From Porticoccus sp950063125 (GTDB lineage: Bacteria > Pseudomonadota > Gammaproteobacteria > Pseudomonadales > Porticoccaceae), in assembly GCF_963973895.1 (NCBI RefSeq), contig NZ_CAXBBF010000001.1: a stretch of 64,000 nt of DNA. One strand, given 5' to 3'. Positions 43,562-51,987 of the stretch are shown here, piece by piece (position 1 is the stretch's first letter; each line of letters begins with the position of its first letter). The position numbers were made by a program, and so were the translations under genes. The notes beneath the pieces were generated by a model. That model searched no databases and was not told the DNA's origin. It worked only from the letters and a program-made list of their open reading frames with translations.

Positions 43562-45886
43562 ATGCTCAACAGTTACCGAATCCGGCTGGTAGTTGCATTT
43601 GTGCTGGTGCTGATGTTGGTGCAGCTGGCCACAGCAGTGTTTGTATTGGATGCCGCTCACCGGCAGCAAATGTTGCAGCAGCAGCGAACGCTGGATGTCG
43701 GTATCAATGTTTTTCGTGAGGTGCTCGCCAATCGTTCTCTGCAACTGAATAACTCCCTGTCAGTGCTCAGCGCCGACTTTGGTTTCAAACGTGCGATTGC
43801 CACGGGTGAAAGCGATACCATTCTGTCCGTACTAGAGAATCATGGCAGCCGTATTGGTGCAGATGCGGCGGTACTGCTGTCTCCCGACGGCAAGCTGATC
43901 AGTTCCAGTATTGCCGGTTTGGACAAAGCCGATATCGACGCTCTGTCGGAATTGACTGACAGCATGAATGATGGCGGTGCGGCCAGAATTCTCAGCTTTG
44001 ACAATGCCAGTTATCAATTTGTGATGCAGCCCGTTAAAGCGCCAACCCTCATCGCATGGGTAGGCATGGGCTTTGTGATGGATAGACAGGTGGCGCAGCA
44101 GGCCAAGGCCATTACCGGTGTCGAAGTCAGCTTTATCAACAAGGACAGCGATGGCCGATTTGCGCTCCAGTCCACCCTTGATGCAACCTCTCAATCCGCT
44201 CTTCTCTCGCAGTTAAACAGACTACCTGAGTTATCGCGGGAAGCGGCCGAAGGTTTTCCGGCCCATTATCTGTCTTATGCCCTAGAGCTGGATGGCAAGT
44301 CTGCCGACCAGTGGGTGGTATTGCATCTTTCAAACCTGAAGTGGGAACAAAATTACGAACACTTGCGTAACAGCATGCTGTCGATTTTCGCCGGCACACT
44401 GGCACTGTCATTGCTGGTCGCGGCCTGGTTGTCCGGCAGTCTAACCCGCCCGGTCCATACCCTGGTGGAATTTGCCCGCTTGATTGGCCAGGGCCAAAAT
44501 CCCCCACCAATTAAAGGTGCTCCTGCGGAACTCGCCGTGTTGGCAGATACCCTGACAGTGATGCGCGATAACATCGAGGCTCGTGAGCGGGATCTGATCT
44601 ATCAATCCACCCATGATAGCCTGACCGGGCTTGCCAACCGCTTTGCCGCCAAGCGCACTCTCCAGGATGCCGGTGACAGCCTGTCCGGCACGCTGGTGTT
44701 ACTGGATCTCAAACACTTCCGACATATCAATGACATGATCGGTTTTGCCAACGCAGACTCCCTGCTGGTGATGTTTGCGCGGCGACTGGAGACAATAACA
44801 CCGGTCCCGGATTTCCTGGCGAGACTGGATGGCGATGCCTTCCTGTTACTGTATAACAATGGCATAACTGAAACAGTTCTCTCCGACGCCATTGATCAAC
44901 TGGAGGCACCCTTCAGTATTCAGGATTCCAATATTTCGATAAAAATCCGCGCCGGTATGTTATCCCTGGCGGAGCATGGGGGTACGGTTGGCGTTCTGTT
45001 GCAGCGTATTGAAATTGCTCTGATGCAGGCCTGTTTGAGCGATACCCGAATTGTCGCTTATCGCACCGGAGAGGATGAAAAATACCAGCGTGAACTGACT
45101 ATTATCAATCAGTTGGAGCGCGGGCTGGAGCAGGGGCAGTTTCACCTGGTTTTCCAACCCAAAGTGGATATCCAGAACAATCTCTGCAATGGGGCGGAAG
45201 CGCTCATTCGCTGGGATCACCCCGAGCTTGGCCCGATTCGCCCCGATGAATTTATTATGCTGGCAGAGCATACGGGCAATATTGATCTGATCAGCCAATG
45301 GGTTTTGCGCCAGGCTATGGACCAGCTGGTGCTCTGGCAGCACGAGGGATTGGTAGGATTAAAGCTGGCGGTGAACCTGTCTGCTCATGATCTGGTCAAT
45401 GAGTCCTTGCCGGGCCAGATTGCTGAGATGTTAGAGGCGAGAGAGTTGGCACCCGACCTGCTGGCTATTGAGGTCACCGAGGGTGCGGTGATGAAAGATC
45501 CGATGACCGCGGTGAGTGTGCTACAGAAATTCCGGAATCTCGGCCTGTCCATTGCCATCGATGATTTTGGTACCGGACATTCCTCGCTGGCCTATCTGAA
45601 AATGTTGCCGGTGAATGAAGTCAAGATAGACCGCAGTTTTATCAAGGACATGCTGACTAACACCCATGATGCGATGATTGTTGAAACCAGTATCGCCCTG
45701 ACCCACAGCCTGGGCTTCAGTGTGACGGCGGAAGGGGTGGAAGAACGACAGACCATTGACGTTCTCCGGCAACAGGGGTGTGATTTGGTGCAGGGTTATG
45801 TGTACTCTAGGCCACTGGCAGCCAGAGATTTTTACCACTGGTATGTAGAATTCAATCAACAGGGTGGCGTGTCCTCGCTAACTTAA
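43562..45886 (+). CDS. Membrane c-di-GMP phosphodiesterase with degenerate GGDEF
   Basis: 774 aa. Membrane helices at about 8-30 and 265-288 enclose a periplasmic CACHE-like sensor. HAMP (about 288-340), GGDEF (about 345-500) and EAL (about 515-765) follow. The GGDEF signature is replaced by DGDAF (423-427), so cyclase activity is unlikely. The EAL domain looks intact: FQPKV (531), Glu546-Ala-Leu, EVTEG, IDDFGTGHSSL, KIDRSF and the late VTAEGVE. Predicted output is c-di-GMP hydrolysis, perhaps gated by the degenerate GGDEF binding GTP. It is 18 bp after the cupredoxin gene. Confidence 0.9.
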   Translation: MLNSYRIRLVVAFVLVLMLVQLATAVFVLDAAHRQQMLQQQRTLDVGINVFREVLANRSLQLNNSLSVLSADFGFKRAIATGESDTILSVLENHGSRIGADAAVLLSPDGKLISSSIAGLDKADIDALSELTDSMNDGGAARILSFDNASYQFVMQPVKAPTLIAWVGMGFVMDRQVAQQAKAITGVEVSFINKDSDGRFALQSTLDATSQSALLSQLNRLPELSREAAEGFPAHYLSYALELDGKSADQWVVLHLSNLKWEQNYEHLRNSMLSIFAGTLALSLLVAAWLSGSLTRPVHTLVEFARLIGQGQNPPPIKGAPAELAVLADTLTVMRDNIEARERDLIYQSTHDSLTGLANRFAAKRTLQDAGDSLSGTLVLLDLKHFRHINDMIGFANADSLLVMFARRLETITPVPDFLARLDGDAFLLLYNNGITETVLSDAIDQLEAPFSIQDSNISIKIRAGMLSLAEHGGTVGVLLQRIEIALMQACLSDTRIVAYRTGEDEKYQRELTIINQLERGLEQGQFHLVFQPKVDIQNNLCNGAEALIRWDHPELGPIRPDEFIMLAEHTGNIDLISQWVLRQAMDQLVLWQHEGLVGLKLAVNLSAHDLVNESLPGQIAEMLEARELAPDLLAIEVTEGAVMKDPMTAVSVLQKFRNLGLSIAIDDFGTGHSSLAYLKMLPVNEVKIDRSFIKDMLTNTHDAMIVETSIALTHSLGFSVTAEGVEERQTIDVLRQQGCDLVQGYVYSRPLAARDFYHWYVEFNQQGGVSSLT

Positions 45887-45890
45887 AATA

Positions 45891-46748
45891 ATGATAAATA
45901 GCATCGTTGGTCCCTTCATCCGAGCCATTTTCTTTCCCTTGTTCCTGACCGTGGCCTGTGGTTTGGCTCACGCGGACAGTCGCATAGTGGCAACCGGAGG
46001 CGCATCGAACATAGAGGGCAGCGCCGGCGGTGGCGTCGTGCCATGGGCGGTTATCAACGGTTATGGCAGTAGTGACGAATGGGCGGTTACCGGGATGGCC
46101 ACCGGAGTATTTGTGGATGACTTTACGCTCAAGGTGATCGGCGCATCCGTAAGTTACGACAATCGGGTAGAGCTATCTTTTGCCCGCCAGCGCCTCAAAC
46201 TGGACAGTCTCGGTGGGGATCTTCAACAGGATATTATCGGCCTTAAATACAAGGTTGCCGGAGAGTTGCTTTACACCACCATGCCTCAGATCAGCGTGGG
46301 GGTTCAGTACAAGGATGTCGATGACTTCTCATTACCCTCAGCGGTAGGCGCCAGAGACGACAGTGGTGTTGATTACTACGTCGCCGCTACCAAGGTCTTT
46401 TTTGATGCGCTTTGGGGGCGCAACGTGCTGATCAACGGCACAGTGCGTGCTACCAAGGCCAATCAGGGTGGGTTACTGGGGTTCGGTAGCGAGCGCAACA
46501 ACCGATACCGCTATATGAAGGAAGCCTCCGTCGCGGTGCTGTTAACCGATAATCTGGCCGTGGGCATGGATTATCGCGAGAAACCCGATGAGCTCGATTT
46601 TGCCGGTGAAGACGACTGGCAGGATTTTTTTATCGGCTGGTTTGTTAATAAAAACCTCTCTGTCGTACTGGCCTATGCCGATCTTGGCAGCATTGCGGGA
46701 TTTGAAGATCAAAAGGGCTGGTACCTGTCCATTGAGGGAGCCCTATGA
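45891..46748 (+). CDS. DUF3034 envelope protein
   Basis: 285 aa with a signal peptide ending near GLAHA-DS. The family signature is ATGGASNIEGSAGGGVVPWAVINGYG. Alternating beta-strand pattern (LVDDFTLKVIGASVSYDNRVELSFARQ-like rows; ELLYTTMPQISVGVQYK; NLAVGMDYREKPDE) and a near-terminal WYLSIEGAL suggest an outer-membrane beta-barrel. The function of DUF3034 is unknown to me. It begins 4 bp after the phosphodiesterase and overlaps the globin gene (ATGA). Confidence 0.8.
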   Translation: MINSIVGPFIRAIFFPLFLTVACGLAHADSRIVATGGASNIEGSAGGGVVPWAVINGYGSSDEWAVTGMATGVFVDDFTLKVIGASVSYDNRVELSFARQRLKLDSLGGDLQQDIIGLKYKVAGELLYTTMPQISVGVQYKDVDDFSLPSAVGARDDSGVDYYVAATKVFFDALWGRNVLINGTVRATKANQGGLLGFGSERNNRYRYMKEASVAVLLTDNLAVGMDYREKPDELDFAGEDDWQDFFIGWFVNKNLSVVLAYADLGSIAGFEDQKGWYLSIEGAL

Positions 46749-47185
46749 CCTGCGTTTTGAAAAGACGGGTTTGGTCGTTTGTTTCAGCCATCCTTTTATT
46801 ATCGCTGCTCAGTGCCTGTAGCAGTCAGCCCGCTACCGTTTATGAGGGACTGGGGAGTGAGCCCGGCCTGGCAGCTGTCGTGGATAATCTGCTGGAGCGG
46901 ATGGCAAAGGACGAACAAATTGTCAGGTACTTCCAGGATACCGATATCGCATTGTTCCGTAAGGGGTTGACCGAGCATCTCTGTGATGTGGCTGATGGCC
47001 CCTGCGAGTACGGTGGAGAAGATATGAAGGCTACCCACAGAGGGCTGAATATCACACAGGCCGATTTTGATCGTTTGGTGCAATTGTTGATCTACGCGAT
47101 GCAGGAGGAGGGTATACCCATTGCGGTCCGTAATAATTTGCTCAAGCGGTTGGCGCCGATGTACAGGGACGTGGTTTACCAGTGA
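46745..47185 (+). CDS. Truncated hemoglobin lipoprotein (group 1)
   Basis: 146 aa. A signal peptide ends in a good lipobox LLSA-Cys25. The remainder is a group-1 truncated globin: YEGLGSEPGLAAVVDNLLERM at the N-terminus, RYFQDTD at the CD region, DGPCEYGGEDM, and the proximal His98 in MKATHRGLNIT followed by FDRLVQLL. It should bind heme at the outer face of a membrane, which is unusual because most truncated globins are cytosolic. Oxygen, nitric oxide or redox sensing is possible; none is proven. Last gene of the cassette. Confidence 0.87.
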   Translation: MTCVLKRRVWSFVSAILLLSLLSACSSQPATVYEGLGSEPGLAAVVDNLLERMAKDEQIVRYFQDTDIALFRKGLTEHLCDVADGPCEYGGEDMKATHRGLNITQADFDRLVQLLIYAMQEEGIPIAVRNNLLKRLAPMYRDVVYQ

Positions 47186-47433
47186 CATCTGAAAGTTCCG
47201 GATATACCGCGGTTTTTCGACCTCTGCCGTATTTTCGGGCATTAAAAGGAGGTTGCTCTCGTCAATCAGATGGCACATGCTGTGAGAAGAGTCCTAGGCG
47301 GGGTCTAGAGTCGCACTTCAGGCTTTGTTGGACAGATTGCGAAGGCTGGTGAGGGCGGCCCCACATTAAACAAACAGGTTGCCCGGGAGGACAGCTGTCT
47401 ATGCAAAAGGTTTACCTCAGGAAATAACGACCC

Positions 47434-48291
47434 ATGCGTCGATTCAGAATTACCCACAACACCTACTATAACTTTTCCGGATCGGTGATCCTTGGTACAC
47501 ACTACTTGCGATTGCGGCCCAGAGAAGGGCACACACTGCATATCGAATCCTCCACGCTGACGATTACCCCTCAGCCCACCCTGCGCTGGCGACACGATGT
47601 CGAGGGAAATTCGGTGGCGATAGCCAGTTTCAGCCAACCGACCAGTCAACTGTCAATTCTCAGTGACGTCATTATTCAACAATACAATGAGGATCCGCTG
47701 GATTTTGTGGTGGAGCAACAGGCGGTGGATTACCCGTTTTTGTACGAAGAGGATGACCGGGTATTATTGCAGCCGTATATGTCTGACCCGCCCATAGAGT
47801 CAGACAAGTGGCTGACTGACTGGATTGGCGCTATCTGGCAACCGGGAGAAGCCATTCAAACCTATACCCTGATGCAGCGAATTTGCTCTCATATTTATCA
47901 GACCTTCGCATACCGGATACGGGAGGAGCCGGGGGTGCAATCCGCCGAGCAAACCATCGCCCTTAAAGCCGGTTCCTGCCGTGATTTTGCGCAATTGTTC
48001 ATGTCAGCGGCCCGTCATCTTGGGCTCGCAGCCCGTTTTGTCAGTGGTTACCTGCATGCCCCGCCGACCATCGATAATTTCGGCGCCACCCACGCCTGGG
48101 CGGAGATCTATGTGCCGGGCGCTGGTTGGGTAGGTTTTGATCCGACCATTGGCCAGCTGGTAGGTGCTGATCACATTGCAGTTGCTGTGGCCCGGCTGCC
48201 GGAATCTGTGCCACCTGTTTCCGGTACATTCTCCGGTGCGGCGTCTTCAGTGCTGGATGTGGGTGTCTGGATCAACGAGTGCCATGACTGA
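47434..48291 (+). CDS. Transglutaminase-like cysteine protease-family protein
   Basis: 285 aa. An N-terminal beta domain (FRITHNTYYNFSGSVILGTHYLRLRPREG) is followed by a transglutaminase core with the triad Cys182 (GSCRDFA), His220 (ATHAWAE) and Asp236 (GFDPTIG). There is no signal peptide. Such proteins often occur with circularly permuted ATP-grasp and alpha-E genes, which are absent here, so this is an isolated member. The substrate is unknown. Confidence 0.85.
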   Translation: MRRFRITHNTYYNFSGSVILGTHYLRLRPREGHTLHIESSTLTITPQPTLRWRHDVEGNSVAIASFSQPTSQLSILSDVIIQQYNEDPLDFVVEQQAVDYPFLYEEDDRVLLQPYMSDPPIESDKWLTDWIGAIWQPGEAIQTYTLMQRICSHIYQTFAYRIREEPGVQSAEQTIALKAGSCRDFAQLFMSAARHLGLAARFVSGYLHAPPTIDNFGATHAWAEIYVPGAGWVGFDPTIGQLVGADHIAVAVARLPESVPPVSGTFSGAASSVLDVGVWINECHD

Positions 48292-48324
48292 GTCGGTGGC
48301 TATATATCAGGTGGTTAGGAAGTG

Positions 48325-48882
48325 ATGAAAATACGCCGCACATTCATTTGTTTTCTGTTTCTTCCCTTTATGCTGGCGGGGTGCCTCGGCACGCCTGATG
48401 GCGTGAAGCCGGTCAGCAATTTTGACGCCGATGCGTATCTCGGTACCTGGTACGAAATTGCACGATTGGATCACTCTTTTGAGCGAGGCTTAAGCCGGGT
48501 GACCGCAGAATACAGCCAACGTGAGGATGGAGGCATACAGGTCATCAACCAGGGTTTTTCTGAGCAGGAAGCTGAGTGGAAATCTGCCGAAGGGCGTGCC
48601 TATTTCATCGAAAATGACAATATCGGTCACCTCAAGGTTTCCTTTTTTGGCCCCTTTTTTAGCTCCTATGTGGTATTCGGGCTGGATCATGAAAACTATC
48701 AGTATGCTTTTGTGTCGGGTTTCAACCATTCCTATTTATGGTTGCTGGCCCGCACGCCTACGGTGGATGAGAAGCTGATTCAGCGGTTTGAAAAAAGAGC
48801 TGGAGAATTGGGTTTTGACACTGACCAGCTGATATATGTGCCCCAGCAACCCATGCCGACATCGCGGTCAGTGGGCGATTGA
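48325..48882 (+). CDS. blc: Outer-membrane lipocalin lipoprotein Blc
   Basis: 185 aa from ATG 48325 after TAGGA. Lipobox LAG-Cys20, lipocalin signature GTWYEIARLDHSFERGL, then YVVFGLD and YLWLLARTPTVDE, which match bacterial Blc. These lipocalins bind lysophospholipids or fatty acids at the outer membrane. It is 33 bp after the transglutaminase gene. Confidence 0.92.
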   Translation: MKIRRTFICFLFLPFMLAGCLGTPDGVKPVSNFDADAYLGTWYEIARLDHSFERGLSRVTAEYSQREDGGIQVINQGFSEQEAEWKSAEGRAYFIENDNIGHLKVSFFGPFFSSYVVFGLDHENYQYAFVSGFNHSYLWLLARTPTVDEKLIQRFEKRAGELGFDTDQLIYVPQQPMPTSRSVGD

Positions 48883-49039
48883 TCGTGTAAGGCGAATTTT
48901 CTGCCGGCGCGAGCCAAAAGCGGCACGATTTCCAAATTTTCAGAGACTATTATTCTCTATACTCATTAATGGGCATTACCGTCTATAGAAAGCAGGCTAT
49001 TAAAGAGCGGACCATAAGAAGCAGGTCAAAAAGACTGTT

Positions 49040-50254
49040 ATGAAGAACCAACTCGAATCCTATATCAGCCGGTTTTTCAGACACGAGTCGGCGGGCGGCA
49101 TTGTGATGATGCTGGCTGCCATCGCTGCGCTGATCTGTGCCAACTCGCCAGTGCGGGCTTACTATGGACTGCTGTTGGATACCCCGGTAGCGGTGATGAT
49201 TGGCGAATTCGTGGTAGCCAAGCCACTGCTGATGTGGATCAACGACGGATTAATGGCGGTTTTCTTTTTCCTTGTAGGGCTTGAACTAAAGCGCGAGCTG
49301 ATTGAGGGGGAGTTGTCCGAGAAGCGAAAAATCATTTTACCCGGAGTGGGTGCTCTGGGCGGCATGCTGGTTCCGGCGATGATCTATCTGAGTTTCAATA
49401 GTGGTGACGGTTTGGCCAGTCAGGGTTGGGTCATTCCGGCCGCTACCGATATTGCCTTTGCGCTGGGTGTTCTGTCGTTGTTGGGTTCCAGGGTACCGGT
49501 CTCTCTGAAAATGTTCCTGACCTCCCTGGCGATTTTTGATGACATCGGGGCAATTATCATTATTGCCATTTTCTATACGGCGAATATCTCCCTGGCCGCA
49601 TTATTGCTGGTCTGCAGCTGTCTGCCGGTACTGGTGTTGCTGAATCGCTACAACGTCGAATCCAAAAGTCTCTACATTGCAGTGGGTACGATTATGTGGC
49701 TAGCCATGCTGAAGTCCGGTGTCCACGCGACCCTGGCGGGGGTGATCATGGCCATGTTTATTCCCCTCCGCACCGACAATCCGGGTGTTTCTCCGCTTAA
49801 AATCATGGAACATGACCTGCAGGCGTTGGTGGCTTTCTTTGTGTTACCGGTATTTGCCTTTGCCAACGCCGGTATCAGTTTTTCCGGTCTCGGTGCGGCG
49901 CAGGTTTTTCACCCAGTGCCGATGGGCATTGCGCTGGGGTTATTTATCGGCAAACAGGTCGGCGTGTTCGGCAGTTGCTGGATTGCCGTCAAGCTGGGCG
50001 CGGCCAAGCTGCCAAAGGACATGTCCTGGGGAGGTCTTTACGGCGTTGCGGCACTCTGTGGCATTGGTTTTACCATGAGTCTGTTTATCAGTTCTCTGGC
50101 TTTCGAGGGCACTGATATCAAACTGATTTTTGATGAGCGTCTGGGCATCCTTGCCGGTTCGATCATGTCAGGTGTGATTGGCTACCTGGTGTTGCGACGC
50201 TGTCTCGGGCGTGGTGGTGCAGCGTCCTCTCCAGCCAATACTTCAAGTCGATAA
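49040..50254 (+). CDS. nhaA: Na+/H+ antiporter NhaA
   Basis: 404 aa with about twelve membrane segments. The ion-binding pair Asp167-Asp168 lies in AIFDDIGAIIIIAIFYT, the unwound helix of the family. WINDGLMAVFFFLVGLELKRE and GFTMSLFISSLAF are also typical. It exports sodium in exchange for protons, in line with a saline habitat. Its 3' end overlaps rlmJ on the other strand by 73 bp. Confidence 0.96.
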   Translation: MKNQLESYISRFFRHESAGGIVMMLAAIAALICANSPVRAYYGLLLDTPVAVMIGEFVVAKPLLMWINDGLMAVFFFLVGLELKRELIEGELSEKRKIILPGVGALGGMLVPAMIYLSFNSGDGLASQGWVIPAATDIAFALGVLSLLGSRVPVSLKMFLTSLAIFDDIGAIIIIAIFYTANISLAALLLVCSCLPVLVLLNRYNVESKSLYIAVGTIMWLAMLKSGVHATLAGVIMAMFIPLRTDNPGVSPLKIMEHDLQALVAFFVLPVFAFANAGISFSGLGAAQVFHPVPMGIALGLFIGKQVGVFGSCWIAVKLGAAKLPKDMSWGGLYGVAALCGIGFTMSLFISSLAFEGTDIKLIFDERLGILAGSIMSGVIGYLVLRRCLGRGGAASSPANTSSR

Positions 50255-51069
50255 ACGCCGGTTTGTGGCGCCAGCTTCTCCGCCAGCTTTGGCAGCAACG
50301 GTTGCATCCTGTCGAACAGCGTCCAGGGGGGATTGATAACGATCATGCCCGCCGATGTCATGCCCCGCTCTGTGGTATCGGGTTGCAGGCCAAGCTCAAA
50401 AAGCTGCATCCGCTTGATTCCGGCGCCGATCAGCTGGCGCTCCAGGCGGTTGATGCGCTCCCGGTCCACCACCGGGTACCAGAGCGCATAAATGCCAGTG
50501 GCGAATTTATGGTAGGCCTTGATCAGCTGTTCCGTAACCCGTTGATAATCCGATTTGATTTCGTAGGAGGGGTCAATCAGCACCAGTCCCCGTTTCGAGG
50601 CGGGCGGTAGCAGGCCCATTATTCCCTGCAGACCATCTTCCCCGAAGACCCGAATTCGGGAGTCCTCGGCCATCAGTTTGTGCAGTGCCGCATAATCTGT
50701 CGGATGAATTTCGAATAACCAGCCCCGATCCCGGTGGCGCAGATAATGTTTTGCAATGGCGGGTGACCCGGGGTAGCGCGACAGCTTCTGTCCCTGGCCG
50801 GTAGTCTTTCTGTCGGGGTAGAGCAGAGAGAAATATTGCGCTAGCTCAGGAAAATCATCTGCGTCCAGGCGGCCTATGCCGGCGGCATATTCCGATGTTT
50901 TGTTGGCCTGTTCGGAGTTGAGTCTATACCAGCCTGCTCCGGCATGGCTGTCAATGTAGTCGAAGGGTTTGTCTTTAAGAGTCAGATAGTCGAGCAGTTC
51001 AACCAGAATGATGTGTTTCAGCACATCGGCAAAATTGCCGGCATGATAGCCGTGTCGGTAGCTCAACAT
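50182..51069 (-). CDS. rlmJ: 23S rRNA (adenine-2030-N6)-methyltransferase RlmJ
   Basis: 295 aa. Begins MLSYRHGYHAGNFADVLKHI, the family signature; the SAM site is DSHAGAGWY and the N6-adenine catalytic motif is Asp166-Pro-Ser-Tyr169. C-terminal INPPWTLF is typical, followed by a basic Arg/Pro tail that lies in the nhaA overlap. It methylates A2030 in 23S rRNA. Confidence 0.94.
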   Translation of the reverse strand: MLSYRHGYHAGNFADVLKHIILVELLDYLTLKDKPFDYIDSHAGAGWYRLNSEQANKTSEYAAGIGRLDADDFPELAQYFSLLYPDRKTTGQGQKLSRYPGSPAIAKHYLRHRDRGWLFEIHPTDYAALHKLMAEDSRIRVFGEDGLQGIMGLLPPASKRGLVLIDPSYEIKSDYQRVTEQLIKAYHKFATGIYALWYPVVDRERINRLERQLIGAGIKRMQLFELGLQPDTTERGMTSAGMIVINPPWTLFDRMQPLLPKLAEKLAPQTGVYRLEVLAGEDAAPPRPRQRRNTR

Positions 51070-51144
51070 GGTTTTTCCGGGAGTGAGTCACAAGTGTTGT
51101 TCGGCCAATATGCCGCTGGTTAGCAGTCCAGCTGGCCTGTTGGG

Positions 51145-51924
51145 TCAGTTCCCGGTTTCTTCAGCCAGAAAGTCCATCACGATTTTGTTAAAGGTGGCGG
51201 GTTTCTCGGCGTGCAACCAGTGGCCGGTATTATCCACCACCTTGAGCTGGGCGTGGGGAAATAATCGCAGTATCTCAGTCCGGTGTTTTTCCTGAATGTA
51301 CGCGGAATCGGCTCCCTTGATGAATAGTGCCGGTCCTGCGAAGGGTGCTCCGGTGGGTGCCAGGGTCAGGGTTTCATGATAGTTGGCGAGAATGCCATCC
51401 AGATACAGCAGCAGATCAAAACGTCCATCGTCAGCCCGACGCAGATTTTTTAGCAGAAAAGCGCGAACACCCGGTTCGCTGACGTGCTGGGCCAATAGTT
51501 GATCGGCCTGCTGTCGACTGCTGGGCCTGGCTTCGGCCAGTGCGCTGAGCCCGGTCAGTACCCCGCCGTGGCGGTCGGGTTGGTAGGTTACCGGTGCGAT
51601 GTCTGCGGCCATCAGGCTGGCAACGCGGTCCGGCTGGTTCAGGGCCACTTGCATGGCTACTTTGCCGCCCATTGAGTGTCCCAGCAGGTGCGCTCTGGGG
51701 AGAGCCAGATCATCCAGCAGTTCCACAATATCCACTGCCATGGCAGGATAATCCATGGTCATGCAGTGGGGTGATTCGCCGTGGTTGCGCATATCGACGG
51801 CGATTACCTGATACTGATCCGCCAGAGCCCGACCGACCACTCCGAGGTTGCTCAGTGAACCAAACATCCCGTGCATCAGTACTACCGGTTGCCCGCTGCC
51901 CTGACTGACATAGTTCAGTTTCAT
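51145..51924 (-). CDS. ybfF: Alpha/beta-hydrolase, YbfF esterase
   Basis: 259 aa from ATG 51924 with AGGGGAA upstream; a longer frame to 51972 is less likely. Oxyanion HGMFGSLSNLG, nucleophile elbow GHSMGGK, and the late GHWLHAEKP carrying the catalytic His. NHGESPH is typical of YbfF, an esterase acting on short acyl esters and acyl-CoA in vitro. It lies 63 bp after gabD on the same strand. Confidence 0.9.
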   Translation of the reverse strand: MKLNYVSQGSGQPVVLMHGMFGSLSNLGVVGRALADQYQVIAVDMRNHGESPHCMTMDYPAMAVDIVELLDDLALPRAHLLGHSMGGKVAMQVALNQPDRVASLMAADIAPVTYQPDRHGGVLTGLSALAEARPSSRQQADQLLAQHVSEPGVRAFLLKNLRRADDGRFDLLLYLDGILANYHETLTLAPTGAPFAGPALFIKGADSAYIQEKHRTEILRLFPHAQLKVVDNTGHWLHAEKPATFNKIVMDFLAEETGN

Positions 51925-51987
51925 GAGCCGGGTTCCCCTGTGGGCACCGGTCTCCGGGTGGCTGCTGACCAATACTGAGAGCCCGCA

